This document shows positions 24,455 to 32,430 of a stretch of 64,000 bases of DNA, one piece after another (within the stretch, counting starts at the first letter, position 1; every line of letters starts with the position of its first letter). The notes under the pieces are model-generated. The model saw only the letters and a program-made list of their open reading frames with translations, did no database searches and was not told the origin of the DNA. Source of the DNA: CAZPUR01 sp964589815 (GTDB lineage Bacteria; Patescibacteriota; Microgenomatia; UBA1400). Position numbers and translations under genes: made by a program. The DNA lies in assembly GCA_964589815.1 (NCBI GenBank), contig CAZPUR010000004.1, forward strand, positions 15,036 through 79,035. The letters run 5' to 3'.

Positions 24455-25555
24455 ATGGCCAGGGTTAATTTAAACCTTAAACAGATTTTAATTTTGGTTT
24501 TATTTTTGCTTCACTTGTTTTTACTTCTTAGAGTGCGTTTATTAAAAGCCCTTTTTTTTGGTTCAATTAAGTTTTTGGATTTTGATAATTATTACTGGAG
24601 TTTAAAGGATATCTTGGCTGGGCAACATCCTTACCAATTGCCCTATATGCAAACTTTGGGTCCGCCTTTAGTCTATGTTTTTTTTCTTCCTTTTGTTTGG
24701 CTGCCTTTAAATCTGGCTAGAAGTTTGATTACCGGACTCAATTTATTCGGCGCCTACTTTTCTTCTTACCTTTTAGCTAAGAAGTTTGTTAAAAAAGAGA
24801 AGTTAATCATGACTTTAATCTTAAGTTTAATGCTTTTATCTTCTTTTACCGCTCGTTTCAATCTTTTGATGGGACAGCCGAATTTAATCATTACCTTGTC
24901 ATTAACTATTTTTTTGTTGACGAAAAAATCTTACCTCCAGGGATTAAGTTTAGCTCTGGTAGCGGTAATCAAAACTTATTTAGGTTTTATTGCCGGTTCT
25001 TTGGTCCGTTTTAAAAGAAAATCTTTTTTATGGTTTGTGATTTTTTTCAGTTTCTTGTTTTGCAGCGCTTTACTAATCATTAAACCCAATTTTTACACCG
25101 ATTATTTTCAAGAATCATTTTTAAACATTGCTTTTAAACCAACTTCGCTTAAAAATCTGGATTATTATAACCAAAGTTTAAAAAGCACTTTGTCTCGTTT
25201 AGGCATGGAACAGACATATTTCTACTTTTATTCAGTCAGTTTAATTTTGGGCGGGATTTATTTGGTTTTTAGCGGCAATCAATTAGCGGCAATTCCTTTA
25301 TCTCTTTTACTCTCACCCGTTTGCTGGCAGCACTATTTTGTGATTTTATTTCCCGTGATTATAAAATTGTTTTATGACTTATGGATGAAGAAAGACCTGA
25401 AAGGACTGATTCTTTGGTCAATTGCCTTTTTTTTCTGGTGGATAGAGAGACCCTGGTTGCATTCAGGGCAAATGAATTTTTTAAACGGACTTTTGGCCTC
25501 TCATTACTTTCTCAGCAGCTTAATTTTTTTATTTTTGGCTTTAAAAAAGAAATAA
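24455..25555 (+). CDS. GT87-like (DUF2029) membrane glycosyltransferase
   Basis: A 366-residue integral membrane protein with about nine to ten helices. The first outer loop carries FLDFDNYYW and then HPYQLPYM, and a later loop has LMGQPNLII. An Asp-containing D..YY loop and a GQxN loop are typical of the GT87/DUF2029 group, polyprenyl-phosphate-mannose-dependent transferases in Actinobacteria. It begins one base after the mraY stop, so it probably shares its message and may add sugars to a lipid-linked or surface glycan. Donor and acceptor are unknown. Confidence 0.7.
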   Translation: MARVNLNLKQILILVLFLLHLFLLLRVRLLKALFFGSIKFLDFDNYYWSLKDILAGQHPYQLPYMQTLGPPLVYVFFLPFVWLPLNLARSLITGLNLFGAYFSSYLLAKKFVKKEKLIMTLILSLMLLSSFTARFNLLMGQPNLIITLSLTIFLLTKKSYLQGLSLALVAVIKTYLGFIAGSLVRFKRKSFLWFVIFFSFLFCSALLIIKPNFYTDYFQESFLNIAFKPTSLKNLDYYNQSLKSTLSRLGMEQTYFYFYSVSLILGGIYLVFSGNQLAAIPLSLLLSPVCWQHYFVILFPVIIKLFYDLWMKKDLKGLILWSIAFFFWWIERPWLHSGQMNFLNGLLASHYFLSSLIFLFLALKKK

Positions 25556-25598
25556 ATAATGGATAAATAATGGAGATAATAGAGAAGTTTTTAAGATT

Positions 25599-26417
25599 TC
25601 ATTTTGATGGTTTTAATGAAGGATAAAAGGTTTTAATTCTTTTTAATTCTTTCAGGTAAAAGTAATAAGCACCTTCTCCTAAATAATTATCTCTCATTAG
25701 CTCAAAAGGGAGTTGAGGATCCTTTTTAAGAATGGAAAGATAAATTAATATTAATTGGATCTTTTTTAGTTTACCTTTTTCAACTTGATCAATGAACTTT
25801 CTATACTCACTATTTATTTTTTTAATCTCATAAACTTCCCCTAAGACATCTCTCATATCTTTACCACCAATATGACTTCCTTCTCTTAATTCTGAAACTA
25901 AAACTAGCCCTATTGTTCCTGTTTGTTTAACAAAATCAGCAATTAATCTTTTGGGATTGTATGGAGTAATCCAGACACTTTGCTGAAGCATGCCACAACC
26001 TAATTTTTTAAGATAATTTCTTAAATAATCTCGAAATCTTTTCCTCTCTTCCGGAATATCATAGGTGATTAAATAAAGAATTCCGTCCCAAAGCCTCTTT
26101 TGTTCATATACTGGTAAGTTCCTTTTTAATCTTTTTAAGCCAAATCGAGTGATTTTAAAGTAATCTTCTTTCCTCTGAAGATAACCCTTAGTAGTAAGGT
26201 AGTAAATTGTTCTCTTCAAATTTTTTCTATGGACAATTTTTGTAAGATGAACAGCCTCGCTAATAACGCCAGAAAGATCCTTATTACTTTTATAAGTTCC
26301 TATTAAACTCAGTTTAAAAAAGACAGTAAATAAGCATATATCAATTAAAGTGTCAAAAAGTCCAAGGGTTAACTTATTGAGTCTTTTCTTATAATTTTTT
26401 TTATGTTTTCTTGCCAT
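25599..26417 (-). CDS. PaaX/Cas2-like transcriptional regulator
   Basis: A 272-residue basic protein. Residues 10-105 look like a winged-helix region (HLTKIVHRKNLKRTIYYLTTKGYLQRKEDYFKITRFGLKRL). Residues 110-200 resemble the Cas2-like ferredoxin fold found in PaaX-type repressors: WDGILYLITYDIPEERKRFRDYLRNYLKKLGCGMLQQSVW. Such CPR genes are often labelled Cas2, but no cas1, cas9 or repeat array is near and the N-terminal HTH argues for a regulator. It is divergent from murL-murD across a 147-base spacer with a perfect 34-base palindrome over its own promoter, so it may control itself and that pair. Confidence 0.7.
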   Translation of the reverse strand: MARKHKKNYKKRLNKLTLGLFDTLIDICLFTVFFKLSLIGTYKSNKDLSGVISEAVHLTKIVHRKNLKRTIYYLTTKGYLQRKEDYFKITRFGLKRLKRNLPVYEQKRLWDGILYLITYDIPEERKRFRDYLRNYLKKLGCGMLQQSVWITPYNPKRLIADFVKQTGTIGLVLVSELREGSHIGGKDMRDVLGEVYEIKKINSEYRKFIDQVEKGKLKKIQLILIYLSILKKDPQLPFELMRDNYLGEGAYYFYLKELKRIKTFYPSLKPSK

Positions 26418-26434
26418 AACTTGTTATAATTTTA

Positions 26435-26468
26435 TAATAATTGACACGCGGCCGCGTGTCAATTATTA
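26435..26468. promoter_or_regulatory. Perfect 34-bp palindrome over a divergent promoter
   Basis: The sequence runs TAATAATTGACACGCGG and then its exact reverse complement, with no loop, centred at 26451.5. On the minus strand TTGACA (26462-26457), 17 bases and TATTAT (26439-26434) make a good promoter for the PaaX-like gene. On the plus strand TTGACA (26441-26446) has TATTAA 17 bases on, toward murL. A regulator bound here would block both. Confidence 0.6.
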
Positions 26469-26564
26469 AGATTTATTTTTATTAAGATTTAGATTAGTAT
26501 TCAGGGTAGAGAAAAGTAGTGGCTTGAGGTAGAATAAAAGAGTTAAAATAAAAAATCATCGTTT

Positions 26565-27968
26565 ATGCCAAACTTATTATTAACAGATTTAAGAAATAAA
26601 TATCCAGAGTTTGTTTATCAGGACTTTTCTTATAAAAAAGTCGGTTCTGATTTAAGACTTGTTTTTGATTTTTTTATAAGACCAGATATTTATTTTAAAC
26701 CTCAAATTATTATTAAAAATATTAAATTTTCTCAGTTAAACTCTCTGAATAAACAAACTCTTGATAATTTTGTGTTTCATTTAGGCTTAATAGAGATGCT
26801 AAGTTATTGGAAGGTCACTTGTTCGCCAATAATAAGAATTGGGGCAGGTAGCCTTAGTCTTGCACAGATTGACCGGTGGAAAGATTTATTTATTAAAGGT
26901 ATGGGCCAGTTTTTTTATACCAATAAAATAGATTTTACTTCACCAGATTTTCTAGAGATTATTGCTGACAAAAACAAGAAATTCCCTATTTCTAAGAAGA
27001 AAGTTAATCAAAAAAATTTGTTAGCTTTGGTTGGCGGAGGCAAAGATTCGGCAGTAATGCTGGAACTGTTAAAAAAAACCAAAAAAGAGATTTTCTGCTT
27101 CGCTGTTAATCCCAATAAAGCCATAAGGCAGGTTATTAAATTATCGGGAGTTAAGAATGAAGTAATAGTAGAAAGAAGGATAGATCAGAAACTTTTAGAG
27201 TTAAATAAAAAAGGTTTTTTAAATGGCCATACTCCTTTTTCTGCTCTTTTGGCGTTTTTATCTGCTTTTTGTGGTTTGCTTTTTGATTGTGGCCAAATAG
27301 TAGTTGCCCAAGAGAGGAGTTCAAATGAGGGGAATGTTAATTATTTAGGCTATGAGGTTAACCATCAGTACTCAAAGAGCTTTGAATTTGAAAATAAATT
27401 TAGAAGCTATTTAAATAAGTATTTAATTGCCAATTTAAATTATTTTAGTTTCTTAAGACCTTTATATGAGTTGCAGATTGGCAAAATTTTTTCTTCATAT
27501 CCTCAATATTTTTCTATTTTTAAAAGTTGTAATGTTGGTCAGAAAACCAATACTTGGTGCACCCAGTGTCCGAAATGTTTATTTGTTTTTATTGCTCTTT
27601 ATCCTTTTTTAAAATACGAAGATTTAGTGGAGATTTTTGGCCAGGATTTGTTTAAAAAAAGATCTCTTTTACCGGTTTTAAAAGGTTTGATTGGTTTAAA
27701 AGAATGCAAGCCATTTGAATGCGTAGGCACAAGAGAAGAAACTTTGGTGGCTTTGAAATTATGTTATAAAAAAGCAGAGGAAAAAGAAGCGGAATTACCT
27801 TGTCTGCTACAGTTTTTTAAAAAGCAGATTACTATAACTAAGCCACGATCGTGGATGAGTTATAGTAAAATAAGAAGCGTGGAAGGAAACATTTTGAAAG
27901 GTTGGAATAAAGATAATAATTTACCTTTGGATTTTAAAAAGATTTTAAAAAAGGAATTAAATGATTAA
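26565..27968 (+). CDS. murL: UDP-MurNAc-L-Ala-L-Glu epimerase MurL
   Basis: MurL, characterised in Xanthomonas, inverts the terminal L-Glu of UDP-MurNAc-L-Ala-L-Glu to D-Glu in an ATP-dependent reaction and so replaces glutamate racemase. This 467-residue protein shows the family pattern as I recall it: LGLIEMLSYWKVTCSP, the ATP-binding LVGGGKDSAV (G157-G-G-K160-D-S162), AQERSSNEGN (Q249 onward) then GYEVNHQYSKSFEFENKF, C332-TQC335-PKC338, and CKPFECVGTREE. Its stop overlaps the murD start by eight bases, matching the murD2-murL pairing known from Xanthomonas. No murI is seen in the window. A short leader with TAAAAT at 26544 gives its own start. An N-type ATP pyrophosphatase of another role is the alternative. 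Confidence 0.85.
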   Translation: MPNLLLTDLRNKYPEFVYQDFSYKKVGSDLRLVFDFFIRPDIYFKPQIIIKNIKFSQLNSLNKQTLDNFVFHLGLIEMLSYWKVTCSPIIRIGAGSLSLAQIDRWKDLFIKGMGQFFYTNKIDFTSPDFLEIIADKNKKFPISKKKVNQKNLLALVGGGKDSAVMLELLKKTKKEIFCFAVNPNKAIRQVIKLSGVKNEVIVERRIDQKLLELNKKGFLNGHTPFSALLAFLSAFCGLLFDCGQIVVAQERSSNEGNVNYLGYEVNHQYSKSFEFENKFRSYLNKYLIANLNYFSFLRPLYELQIGKIFSSYPQYFSIFKSCNVGQKTNTWCTQCPKCLFVFIALYPFLKYEDLVEIFGQDLFKKRSLLPVLKGLIGLKECKPFECVGTREETLVALKLCYKKAEEKEAELPCLLQFFKKQITITKPRSWMSYSKIRSVEGNILKGWNKDNNLPLDFKKILKKELND

Positions 27969-29352
27969 AGCTTGGGAAGATAAAAAAATATTGATTCTCG
28001 GTTTTGGCCGTGAAGGTTTAAGCAGTTTGGAGTTTTTACGCCAAAAATTTCATGATAAAGAAATTGGTGTAGCTGATCAATTAAAATTTAGAGATTTAAA
28101 CTATAAACTTAAAGAAAAAATTAAAAAATTTTCTCCCCTGAAATTGCATTTAGGAAAAGACTATTTAAAAGCAATTGATAAATATAACATTATTATTAGA
28201 TCGCCAGGTTTGTCTATGGCTTCGCCAGCGCTAATTAGAGCCAAAGAGAAAGGTAAAATAATTAGCTCGCAGACAAAAATCTTCTTTGATCTTTGCCCGG
28301 GAATAATTATTGGAGTGACAGGGACAAAGGGCAAGAGCACAACATCTTCTTTAATCTTTGCAATTTTAAAGGCAGCCAGGAAAAAGGTTAAGTTAATTGG
28401 TAATATTGGTAAACCAGCTCTAACTTTTTTAAACGGAAATGGTAAAGATACTATCTTTATTTTTGAGCTTTCTTCTCATCAGTTAGTTGATTTAAAAAAA
28501 AGTCCTCACACTGCAGTTTTATTAAACATTGTCCCCGAGCATTTGGATTATTATAAAAATTTTAAAGAATATCTGAATGCTAAAAAGAGCTTTATCCTTT
28601 ATCAAGACAAAGATGATTATTTAATTTACAATGCTTCTTTTCCTGTTACTAGAAAATTATCAAAAATAAGCAAAGCTAAAAAAATTCCTTTTTATATTGA
28701 TAGACAAAAATGCCCCGGTTGTTTTCCAGATGGAGGTAAGCTTGTTTATTGTTATTCTCAATCAGGCAAGGAAGAAATAATCAAAATAAAAGATATTCCC
28801 TTAAGAGGAAAATTTAATTTACAAAACGTAATGCCGGCGATTATCGTGGCTAAAATATTTAATCTTGATAATCAAACCATTGCTAGAGCGATTAAAAAAT
28901 TTAAACCTTTACCTCATCGTTTAGAATTAGTCGGTATTTTTAAAGGCATTACTTTTTACAATGACTCTTTAGCTACCAACCCTAATGCTACCATAGCCGC
29001 CATTGATACCTTTAAAAATAAAATTGGGACGATTTTTTTAGGTGGCCATGAGAGAAATTTAGACTTTAGCGCTCTGGCCAAACAAATTTTGCTTTATAAA
29101 ATCAAAAATATTATTCTTTTTCCGGTCAATGGAAAAAGAATTTGGCAAGAGATTCAAAAAAGAGCAGGAACATTTTCTCCTCAACACTTTTTTGCTAAAA
29201 ACATGAAAGAAGCAGTTAAATTAGCTTATCAACATACGCCTCAAGGGAAAATTTGTTTACTTTCTTGTGCGGCTCCAAGTTTTGGTTTGTTTAAGGACTA
29301 TAAGGATAGGGGAGACCAGTTTAAAAAGTGGGTAAAGAAGTTAAGATCCTGA
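27961..29352 (+). CDS. murD: UDP-MurNAc-L-Ala--glutamate ligase MurD (MurD2-like)
   Basis: It joins glutamate to UDP-MurNAc-L-Ala. The N-domain has ILILGFGREGLSSLEFL and IIRSPGLSMASPALIRAKEKG, the P-loop is GVTGTKGKSTTSSLI (about residues 117-131), and FELSSHQL and NIVPEHLDYYKNFKEYLNAK follow. Two places that contact D-Glu in E. coli MurD differ. The DSKATN loop is NDSLATNPNATIAAIDTF, with Leu for the Lys, and the C-terminal loop is LLSCAAPSFGLFKDYKDRGDQF. Together with the upstream murL this suggests a MurD2-type enzyme using L-Glu. An insert with CPGC (about residue 252) is unusual. The length of 463 residues is normal. Confidence 0.88.
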   Translation: MIKAWEDKKILILGFGREGLSSLEFLRQKFHDKEIGVADQLKFRDLNYKLKEKIKKFSPLKLHLGKDYLKAIDKYNIIIRSPGLSMASPALIRAKEKGKIISSQTKIFFDLCPGIIIGVTGTKGKSTTSSLIFAILKAARKKVKLIGNIGKPALTFLNGNGKDTIFIFELSSHQLVDLKKSPHTAVLLNIVPEHLDYYKNFKEYLNAKKSFILYQDKDDYLIYNASFPVTRKLSKISKAKKIPFYIDRQKCPGCFPDGGKLVYCYSQSGKEEIIKIKDIPLRGKFNLQNVMPAIIVAKIFNLDNQTIARAIKKFKPLPHRLELVGIFKGITFYNDSLATNPNATIAAIDTFKNKIGTIFLGGHERNLDFSALAKQILLYKIKNIILFPVNGKRIWQEIQKRAGTFSPQHFFAKNMKEAVKLAYQHTPQGKICLLSCAAPSFGLFKDYKDRGDQFKKWVKKLRS

Positions 29353-29366
29353 AATAAATTCAGGAT
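29346..29366. repeat. REP-like hairpin between murD and ftsW
   Basis: The palindrome ATCCTGAAATAAATTCAGGAT begins inside the last codons of murD and ends nine bases before ftsW. It is the same family as 1530-1621 and 1965-1985. Confidence 0.7.
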
Positions 29367-29374
29367 GACAAAAT

Positions 29375-30475
29375 ATGGCTAAAAGAGATTGGGGAAATCA
29401 TCGTAAAAAATCCTCATCAAAAAAGTTAGATTGGGCCTTGTTTGTTTTAGTCGGGGCTTTGACTTTATTTGGGGTTTTAATGGTCTACAATGCTTCGGTG
29501 GTGGAAGCGGATAGGGTTTTTAATGATAAATATTATTATTTAAAAAATCAAGCCTTATGGGCGGGCATCGGTTTGCTGCTGATGTTGGTTTTTTCCCGGA
29601 TTAACTTTAATCTTATTAAAAAAATGGCCGCTCCCCTGTTTGTGATTAATTTAATTCTGCTAGTTTTAGTTTTAATTCCGGGAGTGGGGACGCAAATTAA
29701 AGGCGCTAGACGTTGGCTTAACTTTGGTTTTTTTATTTTACAGCCCTCAGAACTGATAAAGTTGACCATGGTTTGCTATCTAGCTTCTTGGTTGGAGAAA
29801 AAAAGAAGAATCTGGCAATTCTTAAGCCTGATTGGTTTTATCTCTCTTTTGGTCCTGCTGGAGCCGGACTTAGGCACTTTGGCCGTAATTGTGGTTAATG
29901 CTTTTTTAATTTATTTCTTGTCCGGCGCTTCAGTTTTGAAATTGATTCCAATGGTGGTTTTAGTTTTTCTTGGAGGGCTTTTGGCGATTCTGAGCTCTTC
30001 TTATCGTCGGGATAGGCTATTAACTTTCCTCAATCCTACCCGCGACCCTTTAGGCAGTTCTTACCATATTACCCAGGTTTTAATTGCCTTAAGTTCGGGA
30101 GGGATTTTTGGTTTGGGCTTGGGACAATCAAGGCAGAAATACGCCTATTTACCTGAGGTAACCACTGATTCTATTTTTGCCATTATTGCCGAAGAGCTGG
30201 GTTTTATCGGCGCCGGGGTGGTGATTCTTATTTTTTTAGCCATTTTATTAAAAGGTTTTTTAATTGTTAAAAAAGCTGATCCTGGTTTCGCTCAGCTTTT
30301 ATCCGGCGGCATTATTGGTTGGATTGGAATTCAAACTTTAATTAATTTGGCGGCGATGGTGGCTTTAGTGCCTTTGACAGGTTTACCCTTGCCTTTTATT
30401 TCTTACGGCGGGTCATCTTTAATTGTAACTTTAGTGGGAGTTGGGATATTATTAAATATTAGTAAAGATACATAA
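29375..30475 (+). CDS. ftsW: Septal SEDS polymerase FtsW
   Basis: A SEDS-family peptidoglycan glycosyltransferase that acts with FtsI at the septum. It has ten membrane helices, GARRWLNFGFFILQPSELIKL, VLLEPDLGTLAVI with the catalytic-type Asp, LLTFLNPTRDPLGSSYHITQVLIALSSGG and FISYGGSSL. The 366-residue length and the place between murD and murG identify FtsW; the second SEDS gene at 38053 lies next to ileS and rplU and is taken as RodA. The basic start RDWGNHRKKSSSKK is cytoplasmic. Confidence 0.92.
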   Translation: MAKRDWGNHRKKSSSKKLDWALFVLVGALTLFGVLMVYNASVVEADRVFNDKYYYLKNQALWAGIGLLLMLVFSRINFNLIKKMAAPLFVINLILLVLVLIPGVGTQIKGARRWLNFGFFILQPSELIKLTMVCYLASWLEKKRRIWQFLSLIGFISLLVLLEPDLGTLAVIVVNAFLIYFLSGASVLKLIPMVVLVFLGGLLAILSSSYRRDRLLTFLNPTRDPLGSSYHITQVLIALSSGGIFGLGLGQSRQKYAYLPEVTTDSIFAIIAEELGFIGAGVVILIFLAILLKGFLIVKKADPGFAQLLSGGIIGWIGIQTLINLAAMVALVPLTGLPLPFISYGGSSLIVTLVGVGILLNISKDT

Positions 30476-30477
30476 TT

Positions 30478-30599
30478 AATTATCAAATCACAAATTCCAA
30501 ATCACAAATAAATTCAAATATTCAAAATTCAAAATACAAAACGTTTAGAATTTATAATTTAGGATTTTGGTATTATTTGTTATTTGGTGCTTGATAATT
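30478..30599. repeat. A+T-rich inverted-repeat element B
   Basis: A 122-base element fills the ftsW-murG spacer. It has exact ends AATTATCAA and TTGATAATT. The left arm has CAAATCACAAATTCC and the right arm TTATTTGTTATTTGGTGC, around the core ACAAAACGTTTAGAATTT. The murG ATG comes eight bases after its end. Confidence 0.75.
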
Positions 30600-30607
30600 G
30601 GAGTTTT

Positions 30608-31699
30608 ATGAAAAAAATAGTTTTCATCGGTGGTCATCATAATTCTGCTTTAGTGGTGGCTAAGGCCTTAAAGAAAAAAGGCTATCAAGTTTATTGGTTT
30701 GGTCATAAGCATACGATGAGAAAAGATAAAAGCTTAAGCTTGGAATTTTTGGAGGTGACTAGGGAAAAGATTCCTTTTTTTGAACTCAAAACAGGCAAGT
30801 TTTATCGAGCTTTTAATCCTCTTCAATTGATTAAAGTTATTTGGGGCTTAGCTCAGTCTTTTTATTTACTTTTAAAAATCAAACCTCAACTGGTAGTTTC
30901 TTTTGGCGGCTATCTTTCTTTTCCGGTTTGTTTAAGTTCTTTTTTATTAAGAATTCCGTTTATCATTCATGAGCAAACCACCAGGGCCGGCTTGGCCAAC
31001 AGAATCTTGGCTTCTGGGGCAAAAAAAATTCTTCTTACCTGGTCCAGTTCTCGAAAATATTTTCCTCAGCCAAAGACTTTAGTCATCGGCCTGCCCTTAT
31101 CAGAAGAATTTTTTTCCGCTAAAAAACCAAAACCGCTTTTTAAAAATCATCTCCCCACGATTTTGGTGACCGGAGGCAAACAGGGTTCTCATATCATCAA
31201 TAAAAACATTGAAAAAAATTTGGAAGAGATTTTATCTTTCGCCAATTTAGTTCATCAAACTGGAGCTAATCTTAGAACCAAAGACTTTTCAAGATTAAAA
31301 AAGAAAAGATCTTTTTTATCGCTGGAGCGGCAATCGAGATATCTGATAAGTAAATTTTTCTTTGAAGAAAAAATGATCCAAATGTTTAAACGGGCGGATT
31401 TAGTTATCAGTCGCGCCGGAGCTCATACGGTTTATCAATTAGCAGTTTTGCAAAAAGCCAGCATTTTGATTCCTCTGCCTTGGGCTTATAACCAGGAACA
31501 AGAGGCCAATGCCTTGGTTTTGAAAAAATCAGGTCAAACCCTCATTTTACCCCAGTCGGAATTGAAAGATAAAAATTTGCTTAACAAAATAAATTATGTT
31601 TTAAAAAATCTGGACCATTTTAGAAAAAAGAAACTTTTACTCCCCTCCAAGGCAGCCCAGAAAATGACCGAGGTTATTAAGAATTTAGTTAACTCATGA
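30608..31699 (+). CDS. murG: Lipid II synthase MurG
   Basis: The GT28 enzyme that adds GlcNAc to lipid I. ATG 30608 is used; an in-frame TTG at 30584 lies inside a repeat and would spoil the Rossmann start. Seen are KIVFIGGHHNSALVVAKAL, VVSFGGYLSFPV, IIHEQTTRAGLANRIL, ILVTGGKQGSHIINK and DLVISRAGAHTVYQLAVL. Two family positions differ from E. coli: the first loop is GGHHNSA rather than GGTGGH, and the Glu that follows SRAGAxT in most MurG is Gln here. It overlaps ftsQ by four bases. Confidence 0.9.
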   Translation: MKKIVFIGGHHNSALVVAKALKKKGYQVYWFGHKHTMRKDKSLSLEFLEVTREKIPFFELKTGKFYRAFNPLQLIKVIWGLAQSFYLLLKIKPQLVVSFGGYLSFPVCLSSFLLRIPFIIHEQTTRAGLANRILASGAKKILLTWSSSRKYFPQPKTLVIGLPLSEEFFSAKKPKPLFKNHLPTILVTGGKQGSHIINKNIEKNLEEILSFANLVHQTGANLRTKDFSRLKKKRSFLSLERQSRYLISKFFFEEKMIQMFKRADLVISRAGAHTVYQLAVLQKASILIPLPWAYNQEQEANALVLKKSGQTLILPQSELKDKNLLNKINYVLKNLDHFRKKKLLLPSKAAQKMTEVIKNLVNS

Positions 31700-32427
31700 G
31701 ATTTTTTAAAAACCGGCTTGCTTTGATTATCAAATCAATTTCTGCTTTTTTGGTTTTTGTTGGTTTAATCTACCTGGTTATTTTTATTTTTAGAAGCGAT
31801 TATTTTAAAGTTTCTAATTTGGTTTGTCAAAGAAACGGTTTACCCTGCACTGATAAAGAAAAAGTTCTTTTCTTTCAGGTTTTAGGCAAAAATATTTTCA
31901 CTTTAGATAGCAAAAAAATCGCTGAGGATATCAAAGCAGAGAATTTTTTGATTAAAGAAGTTGAGATAGAAAAAAAACTTTTAAACAAAGTGGTCGTCAG
32001 GCTAGAAATTTATCAACCTTTTGCCTATCTCAGCCCAGATGAAGAAAAATGGTTTATTTTAAGTGAGAGCGGTTATCTTATGGAAGAGAAACAAGAGGCT
32101 AAAGAAAACTTGCCTAAAATTATAATTAAAAATTTGGCAGCTGATTTAAAAGTGGGAGAGAAATTAGACCAGAAGGAAATCTTATCAGCCCTGGAAATTA
32201 TTGGTTTAACCAAAGACAATTCCATTCAGCTGCAAAAAATTATGCTGGATAGAGAAAAGGTAATTACTTTAGCTTTAAATGAAGATATTTTGGCTTCTTT
32301 CTCGGCTCAGAAAAATATTGGCTTACAAGTTGACTCTTTACTTTTTATTTTGAGGCAGAGTAAAATAGAAGGCAGCTTGCCACGATTTATTGATCTCCGG
32401 TTTGATAAACCGGTAGTAAGATTTTGA
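31696..32427 (+). CDS. ftsQ: Divisome protein FtsQ/DivIB
   Basis: A 243-residue bitopic protein with a membrane helix at about residues 11-32 (IIKSISAFLVFVGLIYLVIFIF). A POTRA-like domain follows at about 35-108: YFKVSNLVCQRN...LGKNIFTLDSKKIAEDIKAENFLIKEVEIEKKLLNKVVVRLEIYQPFAYL. Position between murG and ftsA and the fold pattern identify it. A beta-rich domain ends the protein. Two Cys (about 44 and 51) lie in the POTRA loop outside the membrane and could form a disulfide, which is unusual. Confidence 0.85.
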   Translation: MRFFKNRLALIIKSISAFLVFVGLIYLVIFIFRSDYFKVSNLVCQRNGLPCTDKEKVLFFQVLGKNIFTLDSKKIAEDIKAENFLIKEVEIEKKLLNKVVVRLEIYQPFAYLSPDEEKWFILSESGYLMEEKQEAKENLPKIIIKNLAADLKVGEKLDQKEILSALEIIGLTKDNSIQLQKIMLDREKVITLALNEDILASFSAQKNIGLQVDSLLFILRQSKIEGSLPRFIDLRFDKPVVRF

Positions 32428-32430
32428 TTT

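Noticed and set aside
25599..26417. CRISPR-associated Cas2
   Set aside because: The middle domain is Cas2-like, but an N-terminal winged helix, the absence of other cas genes and of any direct-repeat array point to a PaaX-type regulator.
30476..30600. A CRISPR-like array of CAAATCACAAATTCC units
   Set aside because: The units are irregular and close together without unique spacers, and the whole is an inverted repeat.
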